Position numbers and translations under genes: made by a program
The notes under the pieces: model-generated
The model's database searches: none
What the model was told of the DNA's origin: nothing
What the model saw: the letters and a program-made list of their open reading frames with translations, nothing else
Part shown: one piece after another, positions 22,797 through 33,659 of the stretch
Layout: each line of letters opens with the position of its first letter
How positions within the stretch are numbered: the first letter of the stretch is position 1
Assembly: GCF_029867415.1 (NCBI RefSeq)
Contig: NC_081186.1
Span: 14,888,930-14,952,929 of the forward strand
Source of the DNA: Vicia villosa
Lineage: Eukaryota > Streptophyta > Magnoliopsida > Fabales > Fabaceae
Length of the DNA stretch: 64,000 nt
Direction of reading: 5' to 3'

Positions 22797-22804
22797 TATA
22801 AATA
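22797..22804 (+). promoter_or_regulatory. TATA box of the Ogre-like LTR
   Basis: TATAAATA about 450 bp into the LTR, followed by a stretch with TCACTAACCC and a C+T/A-rich leader. Same in the 3' LTR. Confidence 0.55.
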
Positions 22805-23514
22805 GGGTGTTTTTTTGTCAATTAGGGGAGGCCAATTTTCACTAACCCTTATTTCATTCACCTACAAACATTCTCTCACGTAGAAACAACAATTTTTCTA
22901 CCCCACACATGTGTTATACTGTAGCAATACATCTTTTTTATAGCAATTCTTTTTCATGTGTAAACCCTTTTCTATAAACTAACCTTTTTCCTACAATTTC
23001 TATCAAGCTTTCACCAAAAAATAACAACAAAAGCAAAAAAAAAAAGAATAGAATAGATATATTAGATCGCAAGCCACACTGTGTTCTCTTTTCTATAATA
23101 ATACTTGAAACAACTACAAAGAAAAAAGGAAGAACTGAAACCGTTGTTGTATCGCTACGAAGATCTCATCACCGCCGTTACTCAACCACGGAGCCGCATA
23201 AAATCCGCTCAACACGCTGCTTCAACCGCGAACAGCCACTGATCTCGTCGCCGTTCCCGAGCACCGCCGCGAGTTTCATCTCGATTCATAACCAACGCCA
23301 TCAATCGCATCATCCCGCGAATTCAAGATTCGAATCTTTTTAGCTTAAATTTTCGTTCATGGAGAAGTTGTTGTGTGGTTGACTGTTCAGTAACTGAAGA
23401 TTGCAGAGAAAAAAAGAAAGTAAACAAAGAAGAGGAACAGTGCACGCTCTTGTTCTATCTTGGATTTTTGATACGGTTTCGCTTGATACTTATAGCTTTT
23501 GATGTATCCTTATG

Positions 23515-23590
23515 TCAACATGGAGAAGTAGCACAGTTGGTTATGCGTATGGTGGCAAGAGGGTAAACCCCAGATCGATTCCCAGGGGCG
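23515..23590 (+). repeat. tRNA-like / SINE-like segment in the LTR
   Basis: TAGCACAGTTGG (near 23529) matches the pol III A box TRGCNNAGYNGG, and ATCGATTCC (near 23574) fits most of the B box GGTTCGANTCC at a normal distance of about 45 bp. The flanks read GGAGAAG and GGGGCGCCA. The copy in the 3' LTR is at 41001-41076. It could be a tRNA-derived SINE head caught in the LTR; no poly(A) or flanking duplication is clear. Confidence 0.4.
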
Positions 23591-24970
23591 CCACTATTTT
23601 TATCAGTTTGTTTATACAAAGGTGCCACCGGATCCAGTGTGTTTCACATAAGGGCGCACATGATGCTCCCTCACATCACAACCATAGGATCATACCAGAT
23701 CCAGATCTAACGCTCCAGGAGAAAGGCATATACCATGGACCCTCAATAGCACCCACACAGGATGATTGCCAGGTTCTTTTTATAATATATTTATTTATTT
23801 ACTATCTATTTATTTAGATTAATACATTTGATTCAATTAGTTTATTTTAATTAGGATTAGAATAAATTAGGATTAAAACTAGGATTAGGGGTAGGAGTAC
23901 AATATTTTCCCGATTATTTTGATTACTCGATTATTCGAGTTAATTAATTTAATTTATTTTAACTATAAAAATCACAAAAAAACCCTAGAAAGGTTTATTC
24001 ACCCATTTGGGTTTGTCCAATCCCATTTGGCAAAGAATATTAACCTTCGAATAATTCTCTCCTCGACCCGACTAAAGCTATTAGTCGCATTAGACGAGAG
24101 ATAAAATAATAAAAACAATAAACTCTAACTTCCCCTTTAACGGATAAATGGCGGATGAATATCTATTTCATCCCGCTTTCGAATTAGTCGACTCTCTATG
24201 TCGTACTGATCAAATATCTGAATAAAGGAGTAAAATAATTTAATTAATCCTTTATTTAAATTCTCTCCTCGACCCGACTAAACCTATTAGTCGCATTAGA
24301 CGAGAGATAAAAATATACATAAATTAAAATACGTTTAATTTGCTGCCCGCGACGATCAATCTATCGATCCGAGTAACCAGCAATGCCCATTAATCCGTTA
24401 ACTATAATGATCAAACCTATTGATCACTGCAACTAACGGTGACATATTAAATCAGGGTTGTACGCCCAAATCTCAAAATACACTAAACCACGACACTACA
24501 GAAATTCACTTCTTCAAATACTGCGATGTTCAAACTACGATAAGGTAATTCAAAATACCTTCGAACTTCGCATTTCAAAACTGCGATAGGCCATTCAAAA
24601 GCCTTTAAAACAATTTTCAACCATAACAAATCAAATTCAATTCTAAGGCGTACAACCCTGTGCCCGAACTACGTTGACTCTGATTCTCCATAAGGAGATA
24701 CGTAGGCACTTGGATAACCAAGGCGAGTCCCCCTCCCTAAAATCTCAATTTTCCCCCTATTCAATTCTTTAGCTATTGAACCTAAATTTTAGCCATAAAA
24801 CCTTTACCTTAGATTCAAAACCTTTAGGAAAGGGTTGAGGGTGCCTAACACCTTCCCTCGACCTGAATATAGTATCTTACCCTGATCTCTATACTGCGTA
24901 GGGTTTCCTATTCGCCCTTCAGAATAGGTGGCGACTCGAAAGCTGAAATTTTTAGGCAGGTTGCTACAGC

Positions 24971-24988
24971 TGGCGACTCTGCTGGGGA
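24971..24988 (+). promoter_or_regulatory. primer-binding site (Ogre type)
   Basis: TGGCGACTCTGCTGGGGA, two bases after the 5' LTR end, identical to the site of the left Ogre element. Confidence 0.9.
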
Positions 24989-25924
24989 TAACTATAATGG
25001 TGAATTACTATACTCCTATAGGTTTTGGTAGGGTTTAGGTTTGTGGCGAACTATTTAGGTTTTTGGCTAATTCTTTTTAGGGTTTGGCTAATTAGCCATT
25101 TTAGGGTTTATTTATTTTTGTAAATATTTAAATTTTTATTTATTTTTTCCAACTATTTACGTTAGTTAAATAAATATATTTATTTAAATAATTGATGCTT
25201 TAATGCATTCTCTAAACTGTAAGCAGCCGAATCGTGAGGTGAGTTTTTTATATTTAAATTTAATTTTATTTATTTATTCACAGCCTTAAATTACCGCAAC
25301 GTTTTTACAGTAATTTAAATATTTATTTAATTGCTGTTTCGCTATATTTTTTGAAATTATAAGCGGCTGGATTTCAAGGTTAGTTTAAATATTTAAATTT
25401 ATTTATTTATATATTTACTTATTTTAAGGTTCATTTATTTATAGCAATTTAGTTAAATATTTCTTTTTATGTGAATATTTGCTATTCTTATTGCATCTTC
25501 TGGATAATATAAATCGTTGTTAAACCTAAGTGTGGGAGTTAACTTTGAGACCACTAGGGGAGTATGAATCGCCTACGAGTCTCATTGATAACTCCACTCG
25601 GAGTGGGTTAGGTATTTGGAAAGGTCCGAAACGAAGCTTGACTTTGTGGAGGGCTGGACTGGATACTTAGCTGATCTCTCCGGGAACCTACCCCAAAAAT
25701 TCGAACCTCATGGATAAAATGAGTTGTTCTAAAACCCAAAGAGACAAAAAGTCTCGGAGGCTACGAACGACCCCATGAGACCTTCTAGAACCCCCATAAA
25801 AAGGTTGGCTCCCTAGAGCCCCCTACGTCGAACCTATGAACTTAGGACTTTTGTGCTTTTGTGCTCATTATATGTTTGCAATTTATATACTTCGAATGTC
25901 TATACGTTTCAATTTTGCAGGTAT
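24989..25924 (+). other. leader of the Ogre-like element, first part
   Basis: AT-rich up to about 25500, then a more mixed stretch. No gene. Three occurrences of a motif with ATAAGCGGCTGG/GTAAGCAGCCGA-like text (25218, 25360) suggest degenerate repeats. Confidence 0.5.
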
Positions 25925-26665
25925 CCCTACGTGGTCCCTAGCCTATAGGGATTCTAACTTCAAAGACCATGTCTTTCCCACGAAGGACATCACCATCTAT
26001 GCATCCCTTAGCCTGTAGGGATTTTATTTTTATATCCTCGTATTCTTGCAAATACGTGTCCTTCCCACGAAGGACATTTTCGCTTACGCACGTCGATTGG
26101 CTTCTCGATAGCCATGAGACTAAGTGACTGTCATGAACAGTCACTCCATGCTTGCATCTACGCACCCCCTAGCCTGTAGGGACTTTCCTTTTTTACATCT
26201 TTGTATTTTACAACTACGTGTCCTTTCCACGAAGGACATCTTCATTTACGCACGTCGATTGACCTCTCGATGGCCATGCGATCCAGTGACTACTTTGAAC
26301 GGTCACCATGTGCTTACATCTACGCGTTCCCTAGCCTGTAGGGATTATATTTTTAAAAAACACATCCTTCATACGAAGGACAACTTCATTAGCATGCGTT
26401 CGATTGGCCTCTCGATGGCTATGAGATCTAGTGACTGTCCTGAACGGTCACTCCATGTTTGTTTCCGTGCACCCTCTAACTTGTAGGGTTTGGATTTCCA
26501 TCTATACATCTTTCATCCCTAGCCTGTAGGGATTTCCCTTCATCTGATATCGTCCTTAGATAGGTTGTGTTCCGCATAGAGAACCTTCCCACGAGGGACA
26601 ACTTCATTGGTACACGTTGAACGGCCTCTCGATGGCCATGAGACTCGATGACTGTCTTCAGCGGT
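25925..26665 (+). repeat. array of hairpin-bearing repeats in the leader
   Basis: Four to five irregular units (about 145-220 bp) repeat a fixed order of short inverted repeats: CCCTAGCCTGTAGGG, then arms GTCCTTC/GAAGGAC, then a stem with CTCTCGATGGCCATGAG, then arms GTGACTGT/ACAGTCAC or GTGACTGTC/GAACGGTCAC. The stems are kept better than the bases between them. The array ends close to the nested copia insertion at 26687. Confidence 0.75.
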
Positions 26666-26686
26666 CACCAGCCGCTACCTTCTGCA

Positions 26687-28229
26687 TGTGAATACAAGAT
26701 TACACTCAAAGATGTTTTTGATTCATGGCAAACTCAAATAAGCATTCAAACAACAAGACGGAAGCAGAAAACTTAAAGAAAAGCAAGCATTGATCACTCA
26801 TAGGTCAACCCATTATGTTTATATGTTTATAGGTTGCCTCAACACAAGCAAAACAAGAAGAATGCAGAAAAACAGCAGTTAGGTCGACCTACCATCAACC
26901 CAGGTCGACCTAAAATGGAGAAAAACTCATATGTCCCTGCTAGGTCGACTCACACATCATTTAGGTCGACCTAAATTGATGAATTCCACATACCAGTCTG
27001 TTAGGTCGACCTACACATCAACTAGGTCGACCTAATCTGTGAAAATGTCCCCAGAATGCATCAGAAGAGGATTCTGGTCGACCTACTCCTTCAACAGGTC
27101 GACCTAACTGGGAGCAAAATTCTGCAAGCTCTGTTAGGTCGACCTAAGCACTACAAGTGGTCGACCTAACTGATCAAGAAAGTTCAAAAATCAGTTTTTC
27201 TTGGTTCTAACTGTTATGCAATCATATATATTGTACAAGGGTAATTATTCATGCAACACCAACGACTGAAAGATACACAAACGCTTCTCATCTTCGTTCT
27301 TCATCATCTCCAACACAATTACACATAATCATTCTTGCGTTGCGGGTTAGTGATGAGTTCGATAACGTCCATGGAACGGAATTGAAGATTCCTAGTGGGT
27401 GAAGGTTTGTGGGGTTTGTTGGTGAATAAAATCTGCGGGTTTTGTCCTCCACGACGGGTGGTTCTTGGGGGTTTTTATCAAGAGGCGTTCATTGAGGATT
27501 CGGCTGAGTGTAACGATTGAGGAACGGGGAGTTCAAGGAATCAAGACACTGCAGAAGGGAATCAAAGTGAAGCTCTTGGATAACCTTGATCTGGCTCAAG
27601 ATTAAGGGGGAAGAAGATTCAAAGGATCGACATAATTGGTTTATCGTTTATCGCTTTGTTATCTTCTTTGTATATACTACTTTCAACATTAATGAAAGAT
27701 TACCCAATTTCAATTTGGAATTGGGGGCAGACGTAGTCGTAGCGAGGACGATCGACGAACTGCCTAAACAAATATCGTGTTCTTGTCCCTTTTACTTTCT
27801 CTTTTACTTTCTGTTCATAATTGGTTATAAGTGCAAAATTGATCAACGATTCAAGTGTTAAAATTGTGAATTAAAGTTCTGCACAAACATCACAATTCAC
27901 CACAACTTGAATCACTATCAATTTGAACGTATCACCAAGTGTTTGTGTTTTTGCTTAATCCAATCTTACTGCATTGCAAATCAAAGTTGTCAATCTAGAA
28001 GTTAATTGGTTTTCAGTTGTAAAACGTATTGTTTAGCTATCATATTACTTCACCATCAAATTCCACTTACTCTTTGGTTTTGAAACACATACGACCTTTG
28101 CAATAGCGGTCCAGAATAGACGCAAGTCGATTCAGAACCGCTTTCGCTCGAGTCAGTAGAAAAATCCTTAAAAACTAAGAGAGATCTATTCACCCCCCCC
28201 CCTCTAGATCTTTAGGCCAGCGTCTAACA
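26687..28229 (+). repeat. 5' LTR of the Sirevirus-like element
   Basis: 1543 bp, TGTGAATACAAG...CGTCTAACA. It holds ten GGTCGACC palindromes, a TATA-like tract at 27224-27231 (CATATATA) and a 10-C run near the end. Confidence 0.95.
26882..27166. repeat. ten phased GGTCGACC palindromes
   Basis: Starts at 26882, 26903, 26943, 26964, 27004, 27024, 27076, 27097, 27137 and 27159 (the third is GGTCGACT). They form five pairs with 20-22 bp inside a pair and 61, 61, 72 and 61 bp from pair to pair; most are flanked as TAGGTCGACCTA. The same array is in the 3' LTR (about 33855-34140). Confidence 0.9.
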
Positions 28230-28230
28230 A

Positions 28231-28246
28231 GTGGCATCAAGAGCTC
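28231..28246 (+). promoter_or_regulatory. primer-binding site (tRNA-Met type, variant)
   Basis: GTGGCATCAAGAGCTC one base after the LTR; it resembles the TGGTATCAGAGC site for initiator tRNA-Met used by most plant copia elements, with a few differences. Confidence 0.65.
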
Positions 28247-28284
28247 TGGTTTATTCCGTGCTACGTGAAACACTTATTGGAAAG

Positions 28285-29832
28285 ATGGCTTCTGGACCTA
28301 AAGGGGCTCATAATAGAGCTCCAGTTTTCAACGGAGAAAACTACGGCTATTGGAAGGATTGTATGTGTGTCCATATCAATGCAATTGATAGGAACATCTG
28401 GACAGCTATTGTCAATGGTCCATTTCAGATCACTATGACAAATGCAGCTGGTGCAGTTGTTCCAAAACCAGAAGATACTTGGAATGCTGAAGATGAAAAG
28501 AAATATGCATACGATTGGAAAGCGAGAAACATTCTAATCTCAGCTCTAGGAGTTGATGAATACTATCGCGTTTCCCATTGTAGATCAGCTAAAGCTATGT
28601 GGGACACATTGCAAGTTGCCCACGAGGGAACGGATGATGTCAAACTAGCTAGGATCAATACGTTAACTCAAGAGTTCGAGCTTTTCCACATGGAAGATGG
28701 TGAAACCATCGAAAGCATGCAGAAAAGATTCGTTCACCTGAAAAATCGATTAAATTCTCTTGATAGACCTGTTTCCAATGCAGTTGCTACTAACAAAATC
28801 TTAAGGTGTTTGAACAGGGAATGGCAGCCCAAAGTTACAGCAATTAAGGAAGCAAATGATCTCAACACTTTAGACATTACCACTCTCTTTGGTAAACTAG
28901 AGGAACATGAACAGCATCTTAAATGCCTTGACATGCATGAGAAGAGGACAAAGAAAGAAAAGAACATGGAGAAAGAGGTAGAGAAGAAGTCAATAGCTCT
29001 AAAAGCTTCGAGCTCCAAGACCTCAAAACGAGAGCCAAAGGATAGTGACACAAGTGATGACGAAGACTCCGATGATGAGGAAATGGGACTGTTTGTGCGA
29101 AGATACAACAAATATCTAAAGAAAAATGGAGCAAAACATTCCGACAAAGGATTGATCAACTATAGAAAGCAATCAAACATGTTCAAACAAGATGACGACA
29201 ACAAAGGAAAGATCAAAGGTCTTTGCTTCAATTGTGGGAAAGCCGGTCACTACAAACCGGATTGTCCATACCTTAAGAAAGAAAAGGAGAAGAACCAAAG
29301 CAAAGGTCATAACAAATCTAAAAGAGCTTACATAGCATGGGAAAGTGATTCATCTAGTGAAAGCTCGTCAAGCGATGAAGAAGAATCAGCAAACCTATGT
29401 TTCATGGCTCATCAAAACAAGAAAAAGAAAGTTGTAAGTCATCTTAAACCTGAACTCGTAGATAAGGTATCTCATTCTCAACTAAAACTTGCTTTTGAAG
29501 AATTACATAGAGATGCAATTAAAGCTTTCAAACTTTTGGCCTCAAATAAGAAAATATTTTCATATCTTGAATCAAAAGTTGAGAAAACCGAAAGGGATAT
29601 GGAAGCTTTAAAAAAATCTATGCTAGACATTCAAAAGGACAAAGTTGAGTTAGATCCTACATCATGGTTTGGTTGTGAGACATGTCACATTTGGCAAAAA
29701 GAAGTGAGAGATCTAAAAGCCAAGTTAGACATGGCTCTACAACCAAAAGTGACTTTTGCGGTTGATCCAAACAAGTTCAAAAGATCGTATACTCCTTTAT
29801 ATAGTAAATACACTTTTGTACCAAAAGTATAA
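28285..29832 (+). CDS. gag: copia gag polyprotein
   Basis: 515 codons; the ATG at 28285 (MASGPKGAHNRAPVFNGENY) is preferred because the frame upstream overlaps the PBS. The N-terminal part has the DUF4219/UBN2 gag pattern (YGYWKDCM, AKAMWDTLQVAHEGTDDVK, FELFHMEDGETIESMQKRF). An acidic linker follows (SDTSDDEDSDDEE), then a CCHC knuckle CFNCGKAGHYKPDC at about residue 315, a Ser/Glu-rich stretch and a helical C-terminal part. It ends with TAA at 29830-29832, but the same frame after the stop encodes a second knuckle, CHYCCKKGHTIEKC, up to about 30020. The stop is therefore either a mutation or a site for readthrough, as reported for the gag-pol border of SIRE1. The protein would form virus-like particles and bind RNA. 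Confidence 0.9.
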   Translation: MASGPKGAHNRAPVFNGENYGYWKDCMCVHINAIDRNIWTAIVNGPFQITMTNAAGAVVPKPEDTWNAEDEKKYAYDWKARNILISALGVDEYYRVSHCRSAKAMWDTLQVAHEGTDDVKLARINTLTQEFELFHMEDGETIESMQKRFVHLKNRLNSLDRPVSNAVATNKILRCLNREWQPKVTAIKEANDLNTLDITTLFGKLEEHEQHLKCLDMHEKRTKKEKNMEKEVEKKSIALKASSSKTSKREPKDSDTSDDEDSDDEEMGLFVRRYNKYLKKNGAKHSDKGLINYRKQSNMFKQDDDNKGKIKGLCFNCGKAGHYKPDCPYLKKEKEKNQSKGHNKSKRAYIAWESDSSSESSSSDEEESANLCFMAHQNKKKKVVSHLKPELVDKVSHSQLKLAFEELHRDAIKAFKLLASNKKIFSYLESKVEKTERDMEALKKSMLDIQKDKVELDPTSWFGCETCHIWQKEVRDLKAKLDMALQPKVTFAVDPNKFKRSYTPLYSKYTFVPKV

Positions 29833-29999
29833 ACTAGCAAAACTCCATATTCTCATCATATTACCTGTCATTATTGTTGCAAAAAGGGACATACCATTGA
29901 AAAATGCAAATTTAGGAGAATTTTAGTTCCTAAAGGAGTATTTCAATGGTTGCCTAAGTGCAACAAATTGTGTACTCACTACCAAGGACCCAATGAAAA
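29833..29999 (+). other. gag-pol border with second zinc knuckle behind a stop
   Basis: Frame of gag after the TAA: the CCHC knuckle at about 29870-29912, then VPKGVFQWLPK, then a stop near 30022. pol is in another frame (it differs by two positions from gag), so besides the stop a frame change is needed. Confidence 0.7.
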
Positions 30000-32900
30000 T
30001 TGGGGACCTCCCTCTTTAAATTAATCTTGCAGGAAAAGTGTCTTGACATTGCCGAAAGGTTGTGGTTCCTTGATAGCGGATGTTCAAGACACATGACTGG
30101 AGACCTATCTCTTTTCGTTGAGTTTCAAGCAAAGAAAAAGGGGTATGTCACCTATGGAGATAACAATCGGGGAGCCATACTTGGTAAAGGAAGTGTAGGT
30201 AACCCTTCTACCACTACTATAACTGATGTGCTGCTAGTAGAAGGTCTTAAACATAATCTTTTAAGTATAAGTCAATTGTGCGACAAAGATTTTAAAGTAA
30301 TGTTTACAAATTCTGGATGCACAATAGAACATACTAAGAAAAGAGACATTATGTTTAAGGGATTAAGAGTAAACAACATCTACATGCTAAACTTGGATGA
30401 GGTATCTAAGTCTAGTACCAAATGTCTAGTTGCTCTAGGCGATGACTCATGGCTTTGGCATAGACGTCTCGCCCACATAAATTTTGACTTACTAAATAAA
30501 GTTGTCTCAAAAGATTTAGTAATCGGCTTACCCAAAATGAAGTTTTCAAAAGATCATCTATGTGATGCTTGTCAAAAGGGAAAGCAAACAAAAATCTCTT
30601 TTAAATCAAAGAACGTGGTTTCAACATCACGCCCTCTTGAACTACTTCACATGGATCTCTTTGGCCCTTCAAGGACTAAAAGCATAGGTGGAAACACCTA
30701 TGGTTTTGTCATTGTCGACGATTACTCGAGATTTTGTTGGACAATCTTTTTACCTAGTAAGGATCAAACTTTTCCAGCCTTTACACAATTTGCAAGATTA
30801 TGTCAAAACAAAATGAACAACAAAATAGTTGCAATTCGAAGTGATCACGGTGGAGAATTTGAAAACATTCTTTTTGAAAAATACTGTGATAAACATGGAA
30901 TTGAGCATAACTTTTCAGCTCCTAGAACACCTCAACAAAACGGAGTAGTTGAACGTAAAAATCGAGTTCTAGAGGAGCTGGCAAGAACAATGCTGAATGA
31001 GGGTAATCTACCAAAGTATTTCTGGGCTGACGCGATTAGTACAGCATGTTATGTTTTGAATAGGATAACAATACGTCCTATACTGAACAAAACTCCCTAT
31101 GAATTACTAAAGGGTAGAAAACCAAATGTATCTCATCTCCATGTATTCGGTTGCAAGTGTTTTGTTTTGAACAATGGTAAGGATAATCTTGGCAAATTCG
31201 ATGCTAAAGCTGATGAGGGCATATTCCTTGGTTACTCACAATCTAGCAAAGCATATCGAATATATAATAAGAGATTACTTATAGTAGAAGAGTCAGTACA
31301 CGTTTCTTTTGATGAATCTTATGCAAAATATGTCGAGAAAGGTCTTTCATTTAATGGTGCAGGCCCATCCACTGAAGACATTGTCAAGGATAAGGAAGAT
31401 GAGGATGAAAGTATTGTAAAGAAAGATGCTGAGAGAGAGAAAGATGAGTCTCACGATGAAAATGAAAAAGAAAGCATCTCAAACAATGAAGAACTTCCCA
31501 AGGCCTGGACAAACGTGAAAGACCATCCAATTGACAATATAATAGGAGACATCTCAAGGGGCGTTACAACACGCTCAAAGATAAGTAACTTCTGCCATCA
31601 TTTTGCTTTTGTTTCACAAGTTGAGCCGAAAAACGCTAAGGACGCATTACTTGATGAGCATTGGCTAATGGCCATGCAAGAAGAATTAAACCAATTTAAA
31701 CGGAATGATGTTTGGGACTTAGTCCCTCATCCGGGAGATCATCAAGTAATAGGCACTAGATGGGTTTTTCGTAACAAACTTGATGAAAACGGTGTTATTA
31801 CTAGAAACAAAGCTAGATTAGTTGCCCAAGGTTACAATCAAGAGGAAGGTATTGATTATGAAGAGACATACGCTCCTGTAGCACGTCTCGAAGCTATTCG
31901 CCTCTTACTTGCTTATGCTTGTTCTAAAGACTTCAAACTATTCCAAATGGATGTTAAGAGTGCCTTTCTAAATGGCTATATAAATGAAGAAGTCTATGTT
32001 GCTCAGCCACCCGGCTTTGAGAATTACATGTATCCAACTCATGTTTATAAGCTGAAACGTGCTCTATACGGTCTTAAACAAGCCCCTCGGGCTTGGTACG
32101 AACGTTTGAGCAAATTTCTCCTTAGTCAAGGGTACTCTAGAGGTAAAGTTGATACTACTCTCTTTATTAAAATAAAAGATAAGGATATTCTCTTAGTCCA
32201 AATTTATGTAGATGATATTATATTTGGGTCCACTAATACAAAACTTGTCAAAGACTTTTCTAAGCTTATGCAGAGTGAATTTGAGATGAGTCTCATGGGT
32301 GAGCTAAATTTCTTCCTTGGCCTACAAATCAAGCAACTCAGTCATGGAACGTTTGTGAATCAAACTAAATATTGTACGGAGCTGCTCAAAAGATTTGGAA
32401 TGAGTGAAGCAAAGGAAATTGACACACCTATGGCAACAAATACAAATCTAGACAAAGATGAGAAAGGTAAAGAGGTTGACGTGAAATTATACCGAGGTAT
32501 GATAGGTTCACTATTGTATCTTACTGCCTCAAGACCAGACATTATGTTTAGTGTGTGTATGTGTGCAAGATATCAATCTTGTCCAAAAGAATCTCACTTG
32601 AAAGCTGTCAAAAGAATTCTGCGATACTTACGTGGAACTACTACATATGGCCTATGGTATCCAAAAGGAAATGAGTGTCATTTGGTAGGATTCTCCGATT
32701 CAGATTTTGCTGGCTGCAAATCTGATAGAAAAAGCACTAGTGGAACGTGTCATCTATTCTCAAACTCATTAATAAGTTGGCATAGTAAGAAACAAGTATC
32801 GGTTGCATTATCCACTGCTGAGGCAGAATATGTAGCTGCTGGAAGCTGCTGTGCACAAATATTATGGCTCAAGAAACAACTTCTTGACTTTGGTATTAAG

Positions 32901-33158
32901 CTTGATCACATACCTATCATGTGCGACAACACAAGCGCCATAAACTTAAGTAAAAATCCTGTCTTACACTCACGTACCAAACATATTGAAATAAGGCATC
33001 ACTTTCTACGAGATCATGTAGAGAAAGGAGACGTTACTTTTGAACATGTAGAAAGCAAGAAGCAACTAGCTGACATCTTCACCAAACCGCTAGCAACGGA
33101 GCAATATTTCAACATTCGTAGGGAATTAGGGATACTCGATATCTCTAATTTGGGCTAA
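30000..33158 (+). CDS. pol: copia pol: protease, integrase, reverse transcriptase, RNase H
   Basis: 1052 codons, open from about 30000 (a non-ATG TTG; as part of a polyprotein no own start is needed) to TAA at 33156-33158. Domains: protease with [11 protein letters not shown] (about residue 25); integrase zinc domain ([24 protein letters not shown]; 150-195); integrase core with [17 protein letters not shown] and [12 protein letters not shown] (D,D,E; 215-330); reverse transcriptase (about 565-790) with [12 protein letters not shown] and the catalytic [10 protein letters not shown] (about 734); RNase H (about 895-1035) with [26 protein letters not shown] and [11 protein letters not shown]. 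Integrase before RT is the copia order. The reading frame has no internal stop and all catalytic residues are there, so pol may still be functional. Confidence 0.95.
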   Translation: MGTSLFKLILQEKCLDIAERLWFLDSGCSRHMTGDLSLFVEFQAKKKGYVTYGDNNRGAILGKGSVGNPSTTTITDVLLVEGLKHNLLSISQLCDKDFKVMFTNSGCTIEHTKKRDIMFKGLRVNNIYMLNLDEVSKSSTKCLVALGDDSWLWHRRLAHINFDLLNKVVSKDLVIGLPKMKFSKDHLCDACQKGKQTKISFKSKNVVSTSRPLELLHMDLFGPSRTKSIGGNTYGFVIVDDYSRFCWTIFLPSKDQTFPAFTQFARLCQNKMNNKIVAIRSDHGGEFENILFEKYCDKHGIEHNFSAPRTPQQNGVVERKNRVLEELARTMLNEGNLPKYFWADAISTACYVLNRITIRPILNKTPYELLKGRKPNVSHLHVFGCKCFVLNNGKDNLGKFDAKADEGIFLGYSQSSKAYRIYNKRLLIVEESVHVSFDESYAKYVEKGLSFNGAGPSTEDIVKDKEDEDESIVKKDAEREKDESHDENEKESISNNEELPKAWTNVKDHPIDNIIGDISRGVTTRSKISNFCHHFAFVSQVEPKNAKDALLDEHWLMAMQEELNQFKRNDVWDLVPHPGDHQVIGTRWVFRNKLDENGVITRNKARLVAQGYNQEEGIDYEETYAPVARLEAIRLLLAYACSKDFKLFQMDVKSAFLNGYINEEVYVAQPPGFENYMYPTHVYKLKRALYGLKQAPRAWYERLSKFLLSQGYSRGKVDTTLFIKIKDKDILLVQIYVDDIIFGSTNTKLVKDFSKLMQSEFEMSLMGELNFFLGLQIKQLSHGTFVNQTKYCTELLKRFGMSEAKEIDTPMATNTNLDKDEKGKEVDVKLYRGMIGSLLYLTASRPDIMFSVCMCARYQSCPKESHLKAVKRILRYLRGTTTYGLWYPKGNECHLVGFSDSDFAGCKSDRKSTSGTCHLFSNSLISWHSKKQVSVALSTAEAEYVAAGSCCAQILWLKKQLLDFGIKLDHIPIMCDNTSAINLSKNPVLHSRTKHIEIRHHFLRDHVEKGDVTFEHVESKKQLADIFTKPLATEQYFNIRRELGILDISNLG

Positions 33159-33659
33159 TTACGTTTGTTTTCTCTTAATATTATTTCTTTACTTTATGTA
33201 TATATCTATTTGTCTTGCTAACATTTTTTTTGGCATAAAGGTAGTTCATCATCAAGCCAGGCGTCATATTGAAAAAGCGGTAACGTAATTGTTGTTCACT
33301 TCCAAAAATATTATTGATACTATAATATGCTATCAATTAACATGCTTATAGTGACCTCATGCATAAAAACTGCTCCTGCTCACATATGTGTCTCATTCTA
33401 CCATTAACTACCTTTTACCTACTATACGATACATGCTAGCATTATTACCTATGGTTCTCTTGTTACTCTTCTATTCTCCTGTTTTCTCTTTTTGATGTTG
33501 ACAAAGGGGGAGATAGATGCTGGATGTACGGGGGAGCTTTGTTGAGAGATTGCCCTGTTGAGAGATAGATGCTGGATGTACGGGGGAGCTCTCCTGAGTC
33601 TTTATCATTTACTACCAAAGCTTAGTCGAATGGTTTGCCATCATCAAAAAGGGGGAGTA
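33159..33659 (+). other. Sirevirus-like 3' region with four polypurine tracts
   Basis: AAAGGGGGAGATAG near 33504, ACGGGGGAGCT twice inside a direct repeat of GAGATAGATGCTGGATGTAC (33511 and 33562), and AAAAAGGGGGAGTA directly before the LTR (33646-33659). No envelope-like ORF is present in this element. Confidence 0.8.

Larger units (their letters stand above)
22349..24968 (+). repeat. 5' LTR of the Ogre-like non-autonomous element
   Basis: 2620 bp from TGTAATACCCCAAAATTTGC to GGTTGCTACA. It includes a TATA box (22797-22804), an internal tRNA-like pol III box pair (23524-23582) and a duplicated stem motif (24055-24110, 24257-24311). Confidence 0.93.

Noticed and set aside
28734..29159. 141-codon - strand ORF
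   Set aside because: Shadow of the copia gag coding sequence.
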